Shown: piece by piece, positions 7,371 to 16,991 of the stretch
How positions within the stretch are numbered: the stretch's first letter is position 1
How the letters are laid out: each line of letters starts with the position of its first letter
Source: Chitinophagaceae bacterium
GTDB taxonomy: Bacteria > Bacteroidota > Bacteroidia > Chitinophagales > Chitinophagaceae
Length of the DNA stretch: 49,197 bases
Direction of reading: 5' to 3'
NCBI GenBank assembly: GCA_947447265.1
Contig: CANFKC010000038.1
Location: 1 to 49,197 of the forward strand
Notes under the pieces: generated by a model
What the model was told of the DNA's origin: nothing
Seen by the model: the letters and a program-made list of their open reading frames with translations, nothing else
The model's database searches: none
Translations under genes and position numbers: made by a program

Positions 7371-10301
7371 ATGAAAAATCTTAAAATTGCATCAATGGCG
7401 CTTGGCCTCCTGGTGGCTGGCTCTGCGGCAGCAAAGGAGGAGCATGTATGGAAAGACGCCAAAGCGGCGGGCTATAAATACAGGTATGTTACCAACGACC
7501 CTATGCAGACCAGGTTCTACACCCTCGGCAACGGCATGACGGTAATACTGAGCCCTACTACTAAAGAGCCACGTATGCAGGTGTATATAGCCACTAAGGC
7601 GGGCAGCAAAACTGACCCGGCTGACCATACCGGCCTTGCACACTACCTGGAGCACATGATGTTTAAAGGCACTGAAAACTATGGTGCACTTGACCGTGCT
7701 AAAGAAAGGCCATTGCTCGATGCCATTGACAATCTTTACGAAGAATACAACCATACCAAGGACGAAACAAAGCGTGCCGCCATCTATCACCGTATTGACT
7801 CGGTGTCAGGTGTGGCATCAAAATTCGCCATCGCCAATGAGTATGATAAACTGATGAGTGCGATGGGTGCACAAGGCACCAACGCCTTTACATCTTTCGA
7901 GCAAACTGTGTATACCGAAGATATACCAGCCAATGCAGCAGATAAATTCTTCAAGGTGCAGTACGATCGTTTCCATGCACCTGTATTCCGTATTTTCCAT
8001 ACCGAACTGGAAGCAGTTTACGAAGAAAAGAACCGCACGCTCGATAATGATGGCCGTAAGGTATCGGAACTGATGCTTGCTGAACTATTCAAGAACCATA
8101 ACTATGGTAAACAAACAACCATAGGCACCATTGAGCACCTGAAGAACCCTTCTATGCTTGAGATAAAGAAGTACTTCAAAACTTACTATGTACCCAACAA
8201 TATGGGCATTATAGTAGCCGGTGATTTTGAACCTGACCAACTGATAAAAGTGATTGATAACTATTTCTCTCACCTGGAATCGGCTAAAGTACCTAAATAT
8301 ACTTTTACCCCGGAAGCACCTATTACTGCTCCTATTGAAAAAGAAGTATTTGGTCCGGATGCTGAAAATGTTGCGATAGGTTACCGTATGCCGGGCGTAC
8401 ATGAAAAAGACGCCATACTGGCAGACATTGTTAGCCAGATATTGACCAATGGCCGTGCCGGCTTAATAGATCTTAACCTGGTTAAAAAGCAAAAGCTGCT
8501 GCGCGCTTCAGCCGGCACTGATATACTTATTGACTATGGCTACATGGAGCTGAGGGGCAACCCGACACAGGGCCAGAGCCTTGAAGATGTTAAGAAGCTG
8601 ATGCTGGGTGAAATTGACAATCTGAAGGCAGGCAATTTTGATGATGACCTGGTGGTATCTATCATCAACAATAACAAAAAGGCGATGATGCAGCTGAGCG
8701 AAAAGTACGGCTCGCGCGCAAGGGCTTTGATGAGCGCCTTTACATCAGAAGAAGATTGGGCTGAAGATGTTGATTACATTGAGCGCCTTTCAAAAATAAC
8801 CAAGAGTGATATTACCGCTTTTGCTAAAAAATATTTCGCCAATAACTATGTGGTAGTATACAAGCGCAAAGGCGAAGACAAGAATGTAGTTAAGGTGATT
8901 AAACCTGCTATTACGGCTGTGGAAACCAATGCAGGCAAACAATCGAACTTTGTTAAGACGGTGAATGGCATGCCAGTTGAGCCGCTGAAACCAGTTTGGC
9001 TGGACTATAACAAAGATCTGCAAAGAGCTAACCTTGGCCCGGCAGAAGTATTGTATGTACACAATAACGAGAATGGATTGTTCCGTATGGCTTACCGTTA
9101 CAAAATGGGTACCTGGAATGATAAGCGCCTCGCTATTGCAGCGCAATACCTCCAGTTCCTGGGTACAGAAACTAAAACATCAGAACAGATTTCTAAAGAG
9201 TTTTATAAACTGGCATGCAGCTTTAATGTAAATACCAGCGGTGAATTTACTACCGTGAGCATTGAAGGCCTGCAGGAGAACTTCGATAAGGCTACCGCAT
9301 TATTTGAAGACCTGGTTTCCAACTGTGTTGCGAATGAAGACGCGCTTACTTCGCTGAAGGCACGCCTCAACAAATCTCGCACCGATGCTAAGAACAATAA
9401 AGGCGCTATTATGCAGGGCCTTACCAACTACGCACGCTACGGATCGGATAACCCATTCAATAATGTGCTCACCAATGCTGAACTTGGTGGTATTACCAGT
9501 GCAGATCTTGTTGATATGCTGCATAGCATGAATAACTACAGCCACAGAGTATTGTACTATGGTCCGTCATCTTTAACCGCACTAACAACAGCCTTAGGCA
9601 ATGTGCATAAAATGCCGGTAATGTTCAAACCATTTACAGCGGCTAAGGTGTTCAACTATACTACACAAACCAAAAACCAGGTATTATTTGCCAACTACGA
9701 CATGGTACAAAGCGAAATACGCTGGGTGCGCAACATAGCTGGGTACGATGCCACCAAACAACCGGTTATTGATATGTTCAACAGCTACTTTGGTGGTGGT
9801 ATGGGTAGCCTGGTTTTCCAGACGATAAGGGAAAGCAAGGCACTGGCTTATTCCACCTATGCTAACTACAGCACACCAGAGAAAAAAGAAGACCCTTATG
9901 CAATACTGGCCTATGTAGGTTGCCAGGCAGATAAGTTCAACGAATCGATAAAAGCGATGAACGAACTGCTGAACGAACTGCCGAATGTAGAGATCAACTT
10001 TAATACCGCTAAATCGGCTATTAAGAAGGACATTGAAACCGAGCGCATAACGCAGGATGCTGTTATTTATAACTACCTGGCAGCAGAGCGCCGCGGCCTT
10101 AACGAAGACGTTCGCAAGCGCATATATGATAAGATGGATAAAATGGCATTCAATGACATTAAGCAATTCCATGCCGATAATATTGCCAGCAAGCCATACA
10201 CTTACTGCATTGTAGCATCTGACAAAAAGATAGCTGCCGACGACCTTAAAAAAGTTGGCGAAGTAAAAGTGCTTTCGCTTGATGAGATCTTCGGATATTA
10301 A
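7371..10301 (+). CDS. M16 family zinc metallopeptidase (insulinase/pitrilysin type)
   Basis: 976 residues from ATG 7371, with a signal peptide (MKNLKIASMALGLLVAGSAA) so it acts in the periplasm or outside. The inverted zinc motif HYLEH is at residues 91-95 and the downstream Glu ligand lies in 'HTELEAVYEEKNR' (about residue 214). The first ~490 residues are the active M16 pair of domains ('GIIVAGDFEPDQL'). The second half is a second, zinc-motif-free M16 pair with the 'RESKALAYSTYANYS' substrate-side motif, giving the usual clam-shell of ~950 residues. Substrates are probably peptides in the periplasm. It is a single-gene unit with a long terminator at 10321-10358. Confidence 0.93.
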   Translation: MKNLKIASMALGLLVAGSAAAKEEHVWKDAKAAGYKYRYVTNDPMQTRFYTLGNGMTVILSPTTKEPRMQVYIATKAGSKTDPADHTGLAHYLEHMMFKGTENYGALDRAKERPLLDAIDNLYEEYNHTKDETKRAAIYHRIDSVSGVASKFAIANEYDKLMSAMGAQGTNAFTSFEQTVYTEDIPANAADKFFKVQYDRFHAPVFRIFHTELEAVYEEKNRTLDNDGRKVSELMLAELFKNHNYGKQTTIGTIEHLKNPSMLEIKKYFKTYYVPNNMGIIVAGDFEPDQLIKVIDNYFSHLESAKVPKYTFTPEAPITAPIEKEVFGPDAENVAIGYRMPGVHEKDAILADIVSQILTNGRAGLIDLNLVKKQKLLRASAGTDILIDYGYMELRGNPTQGQSLEDVKKLMLGEIDNLKAGNFDDDLVVSIINNNKKAMMQLSEKYGSRARALMSAFTSEEDWAEDVDYIERLSKITKSDITAFAKKYFANNYVVVYKRKGEDKNVVKVIKPAITAVETNAGKQSNFVKTVNGMPVEPLKPVWLDYNKDLQRANLGPAEVLYVHNNENGLFRMAYRYKMGTWNDKRLAIAAQYLQFLGTETKTSEQISKEFYKLACSFNVNTSGEFTTVSIEGLQENFDKATALFEDLVSNCVANEDALTSLKARLNKSRTDAKNNKGAIMQGLTNYARYGSDNPFNNVLTNAELGGITSADLVDMLHSMNNYSHRVLYYGPSSLTALTTALGNVHKMPVMFKPFTAAKVFNYTTQTKNQVLFANYDMVQSEIRWVRNIAGYDATKQPVIDMFNSYFGGGMGSLVFQTIRESKALAYSTYANYSTPEKKEDPYAILAYVGCQADKFNESIKAMNELLNELPNVEINFNTAKSAIKKDIETERITQDAVIYNYLAAERRGLNEDVRKRIYDKMDKMAFNDIKQFHADNIASKPYTYCIVASDKKIAADDLKKVGEVKVLSLDEIFGY

Positions 10302-10320
10302 TTTTTCAGTAACAATTTCT

Positions 10321-10358
10321 ATAAATACAAAAGCCCCATGCGGGGCTTTTGTATTTAT
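10321..10358. terminator. Long intrinsic terminator after M16 gene
   Basis: 17-bp perfect stem with GC core (AAAAGCCCC / GGGGCTTTT) and a 4-nt loop, flanked by A/T tracts on both sides, 20 bp after the stop codon. It could work for either strand. Confidence 0.9.
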
Positions 10359-10379
10359 AGGGAATGAGTAAATTTATAG

Positions 10380-10469
10380 CTATGACCTTGCGTATTTGTT
10401 GCTGTAGAAGTAGGTAAGAAACATTGACGAAATAAAGTTTACCATAAGGCGGAGGTATTTTTCTTTCAT
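10380..10469 (-). CDS. Possible 29-residue small protein
   Basis: A short frame from ATG 10469 to TAG 10380, encoding a peptide with a basic N-terminus (MKEKYLRLMVNF), a hydrophobic middle (ISSMFLTYFY) and a basic tail. It could be a small membrane peptide. It sits between the M16 terminator and the cold-shock gene terminator, on the same strand as the cold-shock gene and beyond its terminator. The AGGAG-like sequence upstream is too far for a normal ribosome site. Codon use looks natural, but at this length chance is a real possibility. Confidence 0.25.
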   Translation of the reverse strand: MKEKYLRLMVNFISSMFLTYFYSNKYARS

Positions 10470-10540
10470 GCGAAGCAGACAATGGGGACGGTGTGGTGCT
10501 CCTTAAGAACTATAAAAGACAACTACTACAAAATAAAGAA

Positions 10541-10557
10541 GCCCCGCATTGCGGGGC
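10541..10557 (-). terminator. Intrinsic terminator of the cold-shock gene
   Basis: GC-rich stem (GCCCCGC / GCGGGGC) with a short loop, followed on the minus strand by a T-rich tract (TTCTTTATTTT), 28 bp after the cold-shock stop codon. Confidence 0.85.
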
Positions 10558-10585
10558 TCTGAAAATGATAAAATTCTGAATAATA

Positions 10586-10777
10586 TTAATTAACGCGAAC
10601 GTTAATTGCATTTAAACCTTTCTGACCATTTTGTACTTCATAAGACACTGAACTGTTCTCACGAATCTCGTCAACGAGACCTGAAACATGAACGAAGATG
10701 TCTGCACCACCTGCTGATGGTGTAATGAAACCGAAACCCTTGGTTTCATTGAAAAATTTTACTGTACCTTGTTGCAC
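10586..10777 (-). CDS. Cold-shock domain protein (CspA family)
   Basis: 63 residues; a complete single cold-shock domain. RNP1 motif 'KGFGFITP' and RNP2 motif 'DIFVHVSGL' are both present, as is the GTVKFFN start strand. The proposed start is GTG at 10777, giving VQQGTVKFF as in family members that begin MQQGTVKFF. A longer reading from ATG 10831 would add 18 hydrophobic residues not found in the family and would overlap the promoter. It binds single-stranded RNA/DNA as an RNA chaperone. A perfect -7 box sits 30 nt upstream and a terminator follows. Confidence 0.92.
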   Translation of the reverse strand: MQQGTVKFFNETKGFGFITPSAGGADIFVHVSGLVDEIRENSSVSYEVQNGQKGLNAINVRVN

Positions 10778-10806
10778 TTTACTTTGTATTAAAAATGAAT
10801 AATACA

Positions 10807-10814
10807 CAAATATA
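10807..10814 (-). promoter_or_regulatory. Bacteroidetes -7 box (TATATTTG) for cold-shock gene
   Basis: A perfect TAnnTTTG on the minus strand, 29 bp upstream of the GTG at 10777. The remaining divergent gap up to 11046 shows no other feature I can support. Confidence 0.55.
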
Positions 10815-11046
10815 CATAAAAATATTTTCATTTCGCGCTAAAATACCTGACTTTATGCTTTTATTAGGGATTTTAGTATGCTTTAAGTTATCCCGATAGG
10901 CTTTATATAGTACAACAGAAATAGCACGACATGGCCCCTATTGAGCCAAATAAAAGTCAACCACTACGCAATAAAAGAACAATTCGCTGTTCTACTTTAT
11001 TGCGTCAATGTTCCTTACTTTAGCAATCGCTTAAAGCAATAGAAAT

Positions 11047-12507
11047 ATGAATGAACAGATTCGCCAATTAGCGCCCACGGCTTTGTGGAACCATTTTGCT
11101 GACCTTAACGCTGTGCCTCGCCCATCAAAAAAAGAAGGGAGAGTAATTGCCTTTATAAAAGCCTTCGGCGAAAGCCTGAACCTGCCAACTATGGTTGACG
11201 AAGTAGGCAATGTAATTATTAAAAAGCCGGCAACGGCAGGTATGGAAGACCGCCAGACGGTAGTATTGCAGAGCCACCTGGATATGGTGCACCAGAAAAA
11301 CAGCGATACCGAATTTGACTTTGATACACAAGGTATAGCCATGTATGTAGATGGCGATTGGGTAAAAGCAAAGGGTACTACATTGGGTGCTGACAATGGC
11401 ATCGGTGTTGCAGCTATTATGTCGTTACTCTCAGCGACCGACATTGCACACCCGGCGCTGGAAGCACTATTTACTATTGATGAAGAAACCGGCATGACGG
11501 GCGCACTATCGTTAAAAGGCGGACTGCTGGATGGTAAAATAATGCTGAACCTTGATACGGAAGAAGACAACGAATTAACCATTGGTTGCGCTGGCGGTAT
11601 TGATATAACTGCTACCGGCAGTTACGCCCAGACTAAGCCACAAGGTGGTGCGGCACTTCAGGTAAGCGTTAAGGGTTTAACCGGCGGCCACTCCGGCGGA
11701 GATATACACCTGGGTCGCGGTAACGCTAACAAGCTGATGAACCGCATACTGCTTAAATTAACCAAAGAGCACAACATCAGTATAGCTTCTATAAATGGAG
11801 GCAGTTTACGCAATGCTATTCCACGCGAATCAGTTGCGGTAATTGTTGTAGCCGAAGGTGATGTTGCTGCGGTTACGGCTGCTGTAAATGCATTGGGCGC
11901 CATATTAAAAGAAGAGTATAAAGTAACGGATGCTGCGCTAACCATAAATGTAGCAACTGCGGCATTGCCTGCAAGTGTTATGGATGCCGCATTCCAGCAG
12001 CAACTGCTGCGTGCTCTATATGCCTGCCCTAATGGTATTTACAGAATGAGCCCCGAAATAAAGGGTTTAGTGCAAAGTTCTAATAATCTGGCGCGCATAC
12101 AGGTACAGGACGGCACCTACAATATTCAGTGCCTCACACGCAGTTCAGTAGATAGTGAGAAAGATGACCTTGCAGATGCTATTACCAGCAGTTTTGAGCT
12201 GATGAACGCTTCGGTAAACCTGAGCGGTGGCTACCCGGGCTGGGCGCCGCGCCCTGATGCTGCAATCATTAAACTGATGAGCAATCTGTACCAGGAAATG
12301 TTTAATGAACCTGCTCACGTAAACGCAGTTCATGCGGGACTGGAGTGTGGTATATTAGGTAAGAATTATCCCGATATACAAATGATATCTTTCGGTCCGA
12401 ATATCTATGGTGCGCACTCCCCTGACGAACGCACGCAGATATCTTCGGTGCAGAAATTCTGGAAGTATTTGCTGGAAACGTTGAAGCGCATACCGGTAAA
12501 CGGCTGA
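11047..12507 (+). CDS. pepD: Aminoacyl-histidine dipeptidase (PepD, M20C family)
   Basis: 486 residues, the normal length for PepD. It is a cytosolic di-zinc peptidase hydrolysing dipeptides such as carnosine or Xaa-His. Metal and catalytic residues are visible: 'SHLDMV' (His77, Asp79), 'LGADNGIG' (bridging Asp116), 'DEETGM' (Glu146/147), 'NLDTEE' and the late 'HAGLECG'. The lid domain inserted in the middle carries 'TGGHSGGDIHLGRGNANKL'. The start is the ATG at 11047. It is a single-gene unit, divergent from the cold-shock gene, with a terminator at 12523-12560. Confidence 0.94.
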   Translation: MNEQIRQLAPTALWNHFADLNAVPRPSKKEGRVIAFIKAFGESLNLPTMVDEVGNVIIKKPATAGMEDRQTVVLQSHLDMVHQKNSDTEFDFDTQGIAMYVDGDWVKAKGTTLGADNGIGVAAIMSLLSATDIAHPALEALFTIDEETGMTGALSLKGGLLDGKIMLNLDTEEDNELTIGCAGGIDITATGSYAQTKPQGGAALQVSVKGLTGGHSGGDIHLGRGNANKLMNRILLKLTKEHNISIASINGGSLRNAIPRESVAVIVVAEGDVAAVTAAVNALGAILKEEYKVTDAALTINVATAALPASVMDAAFQQQLLRALYACPNGIYRMSPEIKGLVQSSNNLARIQVQDGTYNIQCLTRSSVDSEKDDLADAITSSFELMNASVNLSGGYPGWAPRPDAAIIKLMSNLYQEMFNEPAHVNAVHAGLECGILGKNYPDIQMISFGPNIYGAHSPDERTQISSVQKFWKYLLETLKRIPVNG

Positions 12508-12522
12508 TAAATACTACAATTA

Positions 12523-12560
12523 AAAAGAGGTTGCCTCCGTTCGCTGGGGCAACCTCTTTT
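12523..12560. terminator. Intrinsic terminator after pepD
   Basis: 13-bp stem (AAAAGAGGTTGCC / GGCAACCTCTTTT) with a 12-nt loop, 16 bp after the pepD stop. The A- and T-rich flanks suggest it serves both pepD and the convergent cyclophilin gene. Confidence 0.85.
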
Positions 12561-12668
12561 CGTTTATAGAATAACATCTTTCAGTTTGACTGGATGGTAT
12601 CGTGTATGCCTGGTTTAGACGAGACTAATGAAATAGCTGATGAACAAGCTTCCAGGCAGTGCAGCAAA

Positions 12669-13448
12669 CTACTGCACTACTACCTTTCTTTCAAAGCTGC
12701 CGTTTGCATTGCTGCCGCGTACCATGTATAAGCCGGCAGGTTGGTTTTTAAGATCAATTTTCAGCACTCCCTTCGCTGATGCAGTATATACTACCTGCCC
12801 GCTCACGCTGAGTACTTCTACCCTGGTTGCTACTTCGGGCAGCTCCACATTAAATGAGCCGCGGCACGGGTTTGGGTAAACAGCTACGTTCAACTCATTA
12901 GCTATGTTCGCAACTGCTGCCGGGTATTTTGTTATCCTTATGCTATCAATAACAACATCGGTAAGTGGTTTGCTTGCGCTGTTTACCGCCACAAGGCCTA
13001 TATTCTGCACTACAGAAAGGCCGGAAGTAACCATACCAAATACAGTGTACCCGCCATTAAGCGAGGCATTGTTCACCAGGTTAAAATAAAACTGGCTGCC
13101 ATTGGTATTTGCGCCTGAATTAGCCATAGCTATGGAACCGGTTACATTCTTTAAAGAAGTATCAAATTCGTCGGGCGTGTAATAACCCGGGCCGCCATAA
13201 CCGGTACCCAGTGGGTCGCCGCCCTGAATAACAAAACCAGCTATAACCCGGTGAAATATCAGGCCATCATAAAATTTATGCAGCACGCGGGCTTTAAAGC
13301 TATCTACCGTTCTTGGTGTTTTGGTATCGGTGAGGGTAACTTTAAAGGTGCCCATGCTTGTGTAATAGGTTAGTTCTGTTTGCGCACTGGCTTTGTAGCC
13401 ACCTGCCAGCAGCGCTCCGAGCGCTAATACTTTTACGAGGTTTTTCAT
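12669..13448 (-). CDS. Cyclophilin-type peptidyl-prolyl isomerase with T9SS sorting domain
   Basis: 259 residues. A signal peptide (ending YKASAQ, residue 23) precedes a cyclophilin domain (about 24-170) with 'FHRVIAGFVIQGGDP', 'GSIAMANSGANTNGSQFYFN' and 'VFGMVTSGLSVV', keeping the catalytic Arg and the Gln/Phe pocket. Residues about 185-259 are a type-A T9SS C-terminal domain: 'VAVYPNPCRGSFNVEL', 'VLSVSGQVVY', 'LKNQPAGLYMVR', ending in KVVVQ. The enzyme should catalyse proline cis-trans isomerisation and, because of the tail, be secreted or anchored at the cell surface. Periplasmic cyclophilins normally lack this tail. Confidence 0.93.
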   Translation of the reverse strand: MKNLVKVLALGALLAGGYKASAQTELTYYTSMGTFKVTLTDTKTPRTVDSFKARVLHKFYDGLIFHRVIAGFVIQGGDPLGTGYGGPGYYTPDEFDTSLKNVTGSIAMANSGANTNGSQFYFNLVNNASLNGGYTVFGMVTSGLSVVQNIGLVAVNSASKPLTDVVIDSIRITKYPAAVANIANELNVAVYPNPCRGSFNVELPEVATRVEVLSVSGQVVYTASAKGVLKIDLKNQPAGLYMVRGSNANGSFERKVVVQ

Positions 13449-13666
13449 GTGTGTGATTTTTATGTTTACTAAATGTACATAAAATATTTACAAACTGTTT
13501 TTTCTCCGGCATAAACCTGCCGGTAAGTGCAGGCAGGTTTATGCACTTCTACCAGTCAGCTATTTACATAGCCCAACAACATGATGAAAATCATTTTTTT
13601 TTCTGCTCCCGGTCATCATTCCGCGGGAAGGTGATAATTACGTTTGCATATCCAAAATATTCTCTA

Positions 13667-14824
13667 ATGCCTTTTTATCATAGTTTGGGATTAGTTCCCG
13701 ATAAGCGCCATACCGTTAGCCGCCAGCTAAATGGCAAATTGTTCCAGGAAGAGTTAGTTGGCACGCAAGGTTTTGGTGGCCTTTCTTCGCTGGTATATCA
13801 TTTGCACCCACCAACCCGCGTAAAACAAAAAGGTGATCCTTATTCGGTAAAACCTGCTATTGCGATAGATAATGGCCTCAATGCCATGAGCTTTATGGGA
13901 TTAAATGTAAAACCGGAGCATGACTATTTAAGGAGCCGTAAAGTATTGCTGGTGAATGCCGCAATGCAAATTGGCCTGGCCGCTCCGATGAATTCCACTG
14001 AATACTTTTATAAGAATGCCGACGCTGACGAAATGCTGTTTATCCATAAGGGCAGCGGCACTTTGCGCACGATGTACGGCTCACTCAAGTTTGCTTACGG
14101 CGACTACCTTATTATACCCCGTGGAACTGTTTACAAGATAGAATTTGACGGTAAAGACAACCGCATTCTGTTTGTAGAATCAGCTGACCCTATTTTTACG
14201 CCACGCCGCTACAGGAATGACTTTGGCCAATTGCTGGAACATTCACCTTTCTGCGAGCGCGACATTAAACGCCCGGAAAATCTTGAAATATTCGATGAGC
14301 AGGGCGAGTTTGACATCTTTATTAAAAAGAAAGGGATGATGTTCCCTTATGTATATGCCAACCATCCTTTTGATGTGGCAGGTTGGGATGGTTACCATTA
14401 TCCTTACAAATTTTCCATTTTTAATTTTGAGCCGATAACAGGCCGCATACACATGCCGCCGCCCGTGCACCAGACTTTTGAGAGCAAAAACTTCGTGGTT
14501 TGTTCCTTTGTCCCAAGGCTGTACGACTATCATCCTAATGCTATACCTGCACCATACCACCACAGTAATATTGACAGCGACGAGATACTGTATTACGTTG
14601 ACGGCGACTTTATGAGCCGCAACGACATAAAAGCAGGCCAACTGACCCTGCACCCGGGTGGCATACCACACGGGCCACATCCGGGAGCTATTGAGCGCAG
14701 CATAGGTAAAACGGCAACAAACGAACTGGCTGTGATGATTGATCCTTTTCAGCCAATGATGGTTACAGAAGAGGCAATGAAAATCGATGTTCCGGACTAT
14801 TACAAATCATGGTTAACAGAATAA
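13667..14824 (+). CDS. hmgA: Homogentisate 1,2-dioxygenase
   Basis: 385 residues from ATG 13667 (MPFYHSLGLVPDKRHT); a longer reading from 13541 adds 42 residues not expected in the family. The enzyme opens the ring of homogentisate to maleylacetoacetate in tyrosine and phenylalanine catabolism, in the cytosol. Iron-ligand motifs are present: 'YHHSNIDSDEILYYVDG' (His and Glu) and 'HPGGIPHGPHPGA' (His). It is the first gene of a seven-gene run on the plus strand; hppD follows after 10 bp and supplies its substrate. Length is slightly below the eukaryotic ~445 residues but normal for this bacterial subgroup. Confidence 0.93.
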   Translation: MPFYHSLGLVPDKRHTVSRQLNGKLFQEELVGTQGFGGLSSLVYHLHPPTRVKQKGDPYSVKPAIAIDNGLNAMSFMGLNVKPEHDYLRSRKVLLVNAAMQIGLAAPMNSTEYFYKNADADEMLFIHKGSGTLRTMYGSLKFAYGDYLIIPRGTVYKIEFDGKDNRILFVESADPIFTPRRYRNDFGQLLEHSPFCERDIKRPENLEIFDEQGEFDIFIKKKGMMFPYVYANHPFDVAGWDGYHYPYKFSIFNFEPITGRIHMPPPVHQTFESKNFVVCSFVPRLYDYHPNAIPAPYHHSNIDSDEILYYVDGDFMSRNDIKAGQLTLHPGGIPHGPHPGAIERSIGKTATNELAVMIDPFQPMMVTEEAMKIDVPDYYKSWLTE

Positions 14825-14834
14825 CTTTTTTAGC

Positions 14835-15986
14835 ATGAAAAATTTGACAGAAGTAGCTAACTACAACTACGGCATAGAAAAGATTTTCAGCGAAGCTGCT
14901 GACTTTCTCCCTATCAATGGCACTGACTATGTAGAATTATATGTAGGGAATGCCAAGCAGGCTGCCCACTACTATAAAACAGCATTTGGCTTTCAGTCGG
15001 TAGCTTATGCCGGCCTTGAAACCGGGGTTAAAGACAGGGTTTCTTATGTGTTGCAGCAAGATAAAATAAGGTTGGTACTAACCACTCCGCTTACTGATAC
15101 CGGCGATGTTGCCGAGCATGTGAAAAAGCATGGCGATGGTATTAAAGTGATAGCCCTTTGGGTTGATGACGCTCGGGATGCCTTTCTGCAAACTACATCG
15201 AGGGGTGCAAAACCATATTTTGAGCCACAGACACATGGCGATGAAAATGGCGAGGTAATTACAGCAGGCATACACACCTACGGAGATACCGTACATGTTT
15301 TTGTAGAAAGGAAAAATTACAAAGGCATATTCCTGCCGGGTTTTGAGGCATGGAAGTCAGAATACAACCCTGAACCTACCCGCTTAAAATACATTGACCA
15401 CATGGTGGGTAATGTAGAGCTGGGCGCAATGAACCAATGGTCGCAGTTCTACGAAAAAGTAATGGGCTTTGCCAACCTGGTAACGTTTGATGACAAAGAC
15501 ATTTCAACATCTTACACCGCGCTCATGAGTAAGGTGATGACCAACGGAAATGGCCGCATCAAATTCCCTATTAACGAGCCAGCTATAGGGCTGAAGAAGT
15601 CGCAGATAGAAGAGTACCTCGATTTTTATAAAGGTCCGGGTTGCCAGCATATAGCCGTGGCGACTGACGATATTGTATTTAGCGTATCTAAAATGAAAAG
15701 CCGCGGTGTTGAATTTTTACATGTACCGGGAGCATACTATGACACTGTTGGTGACAGGGTTGGTACGATAGCCGAAGACATGGAGATATTAAAAAGCCTT
15801 GGCATTATGGTTGACCGCGATGAAGAAGGTTACCTGCTGCAGATATTTACCAAGCCGGTAGAAGACAGGCCTACCCTGTTCTTTGAGATCATTCAGCGTA
15901 AAGGTGCAAGGTCGTTCGGTAAAGGAAATTTCCAGGCGCTATTTGAATCGATAGAAGCGGAGCAGGCTCGCCGTGGTACATTATAA
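14835..15986 (+). CDS. hppD: 4-hydroxyphenylpyruvate dioxygenase
   Basis: 383 residues from ATG 14835. Converts 4-hydroxyphenylpyruvate to homogentisate, the substrate of the upstream gene product. Two VOC-fold halves: an N-terminal half starting 'INGTDYVELYVGNAKQA' and a catalytic half with the three iron ligands in 'IDHMVGNVE' (His), 'GCQHIAVATDDI' (His) and 'LFFEIIQRKG' (Glu). The C-terminal gate helix 'GKGNFQALFESIEAEQ' is intact. It is spaced 10 bp from hmgA and 30 bp from paaA, so translation of all three is probably from one mRNA. Confidence 0.95.
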   Translation: MKNLTEVANYNYGIEKIFSEAADFLPINGTDYVELYVGNAKQAAHYYKTAFGFQSVAYAGLETGVKDRVSYVLQQDKIRLVLTTPLTDTGDVAEHVKKHGDGIKVIALWVDDARDAFLQTTSRGAKPYFEPQTHGDENGEVITAGIHTYGDTVHVFVERKNYKGIFLPGFEAWKSEYNPEPTRLKYIDHMVGNVELGAMNQWSQFYEKVMGFANLVTFDDKDISTSYTALMSKVMTNGNGRIKFPINEPAIGLKKSQIEEYLDFYKGPGCQHIAVATDDIVFSVSKMKSRGVEFLHVPGAYYDTVGDRVGTIAEDMEILKSLGIMVDRDEEGYLLQIFTKPVEDRPTLFFEIIQRKGARSFGKGNFQALFESIEAEQARRGTL

Positions 15987-16016
15987 AAACACTATGCTTA
16001 TCTTAAAAAATCAGTA

Positions 16017-16973
16017 ATGATGGAACACAACGAAAATACAGCTGTTCAGGAAGTTGCCCTGAGCGCTTTCGACTATAAGATGGAAAATGACCAGGCGATT
16101 GAGCCGCGCGACGAGATGCCGGAAGGCTATCGGAAGCATCTTATCCGCCAGATGTCGCAACATGCCCATTCTGAAGTGATAGGCATGCAGCCTGAAGGCA
16201 ACTGGATAACCCGCGCGCCATCATTGCGCGCCAAGCAAATATTACTGGCCAAGATACAAGATGAGTGCGGCCATGGTTTATACCTCTACAGCGCTGCGGA
16301 AACGCTTGGTATTTCAAGATCGGAAATGATAGCTCAGCTGCATTCGGGTAAAGCGAAATATTCCAGCGTATTTAATTATCCTACGCTCAACTGGGCTGAT
16401 GTTGGTGCAATAGGTTGGCTGGTAGATGGCGCTGCCATTGTGAACCAGGTATCATTACAACGCACTTCATACGGCCCATACAGCAGGGCAATGGTGCGCA
16501 TCTGCAAAGAAGAAAGTTTCCACCAGCGCCAGGGCTACGAGATAATGGCCAATATGATGCGGGGCACGGCTGACCAGCGCGAAATGGCGCAGGACGCAAT
16601 GAACAGATGGTGGTGGCCATCGCTCATGATGTTCGGCCCACACGATAGCAGCTCACCGCATACAGGAGATGCCTTCAAGTGGAAAATAAAACGCCAGTCG
16701 AACGACGAGTTGCGCGCGAAATTTATAGATAAGACCGTACAGCAGGCTGAAGTGATTGGCCTTACCATTCCTGACCCTGAATTAAAGTGGAACGAAGAAA
16801 AAGGTCATTACGACCATGGCCCTATTAACTGGGCTGAGTTTCAAAGGGTGATAGGCGGACATGGCCCATGCAATACCCAACGCATTGCACACCATAAAAA
16901 GACGCATGAAAATGGTGCATGGGTTAGAGCAGCTGCGGCGGCATATAGTGCGAAACAAAAATCAATTGCATAA
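16017..16973 (+). CDS. paaA: Phenylacetyl-CoA epoxidase catalytic subunit PaaA
   Basis: 318 residues; start at ATG 16017 or the next ATG at 16020. PaaA is the di-iron oxygenase subunit that epoxidises the ring of phenylacetyl-CoA. Iron-binding motifs: '[10 protein letters not shown]' (ExxH type) and '[11 protein letters not shown]'. The N-terminal '[20 protein letters not shown]' and '[20 protein letters not shown]' are family signatures. paaB follows after 18 bp. Its presence behind hppD links tyrosine and phenylacetate breakdown in one transcript. Confidence 0.95.
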   Translation: MMEHNENTAVQEVALSAFDYKMENDQAIEPRDEMPEGYRKHLIRQMSQHAHSEVIGMQPEGNWITRAPSLRAKQILLAKIQDECGHGLYLYSAAETLGISRSEMIAQLHSGKAKYSSVFNYPTLNWADVGAIGWLVDGAAIVNQVSLQRTSYGPYSRAMVRICKEESFHQRQGYEIMANMMRGTADQREMAQDAMNRWWWPSLMMFGPHDSSSPHTGDAFKWKIKRQSNDELRAKFIDKTVQQAEVIGLTIPDPELKWNEEKGHYDHGPINWAEFQRVIGGHGPCNTQRIAHHKKTHENGAWVRAAAAAYSAKQKSIA

Positions 16974-16991
16974 TTTATAAAACCTTCAACA

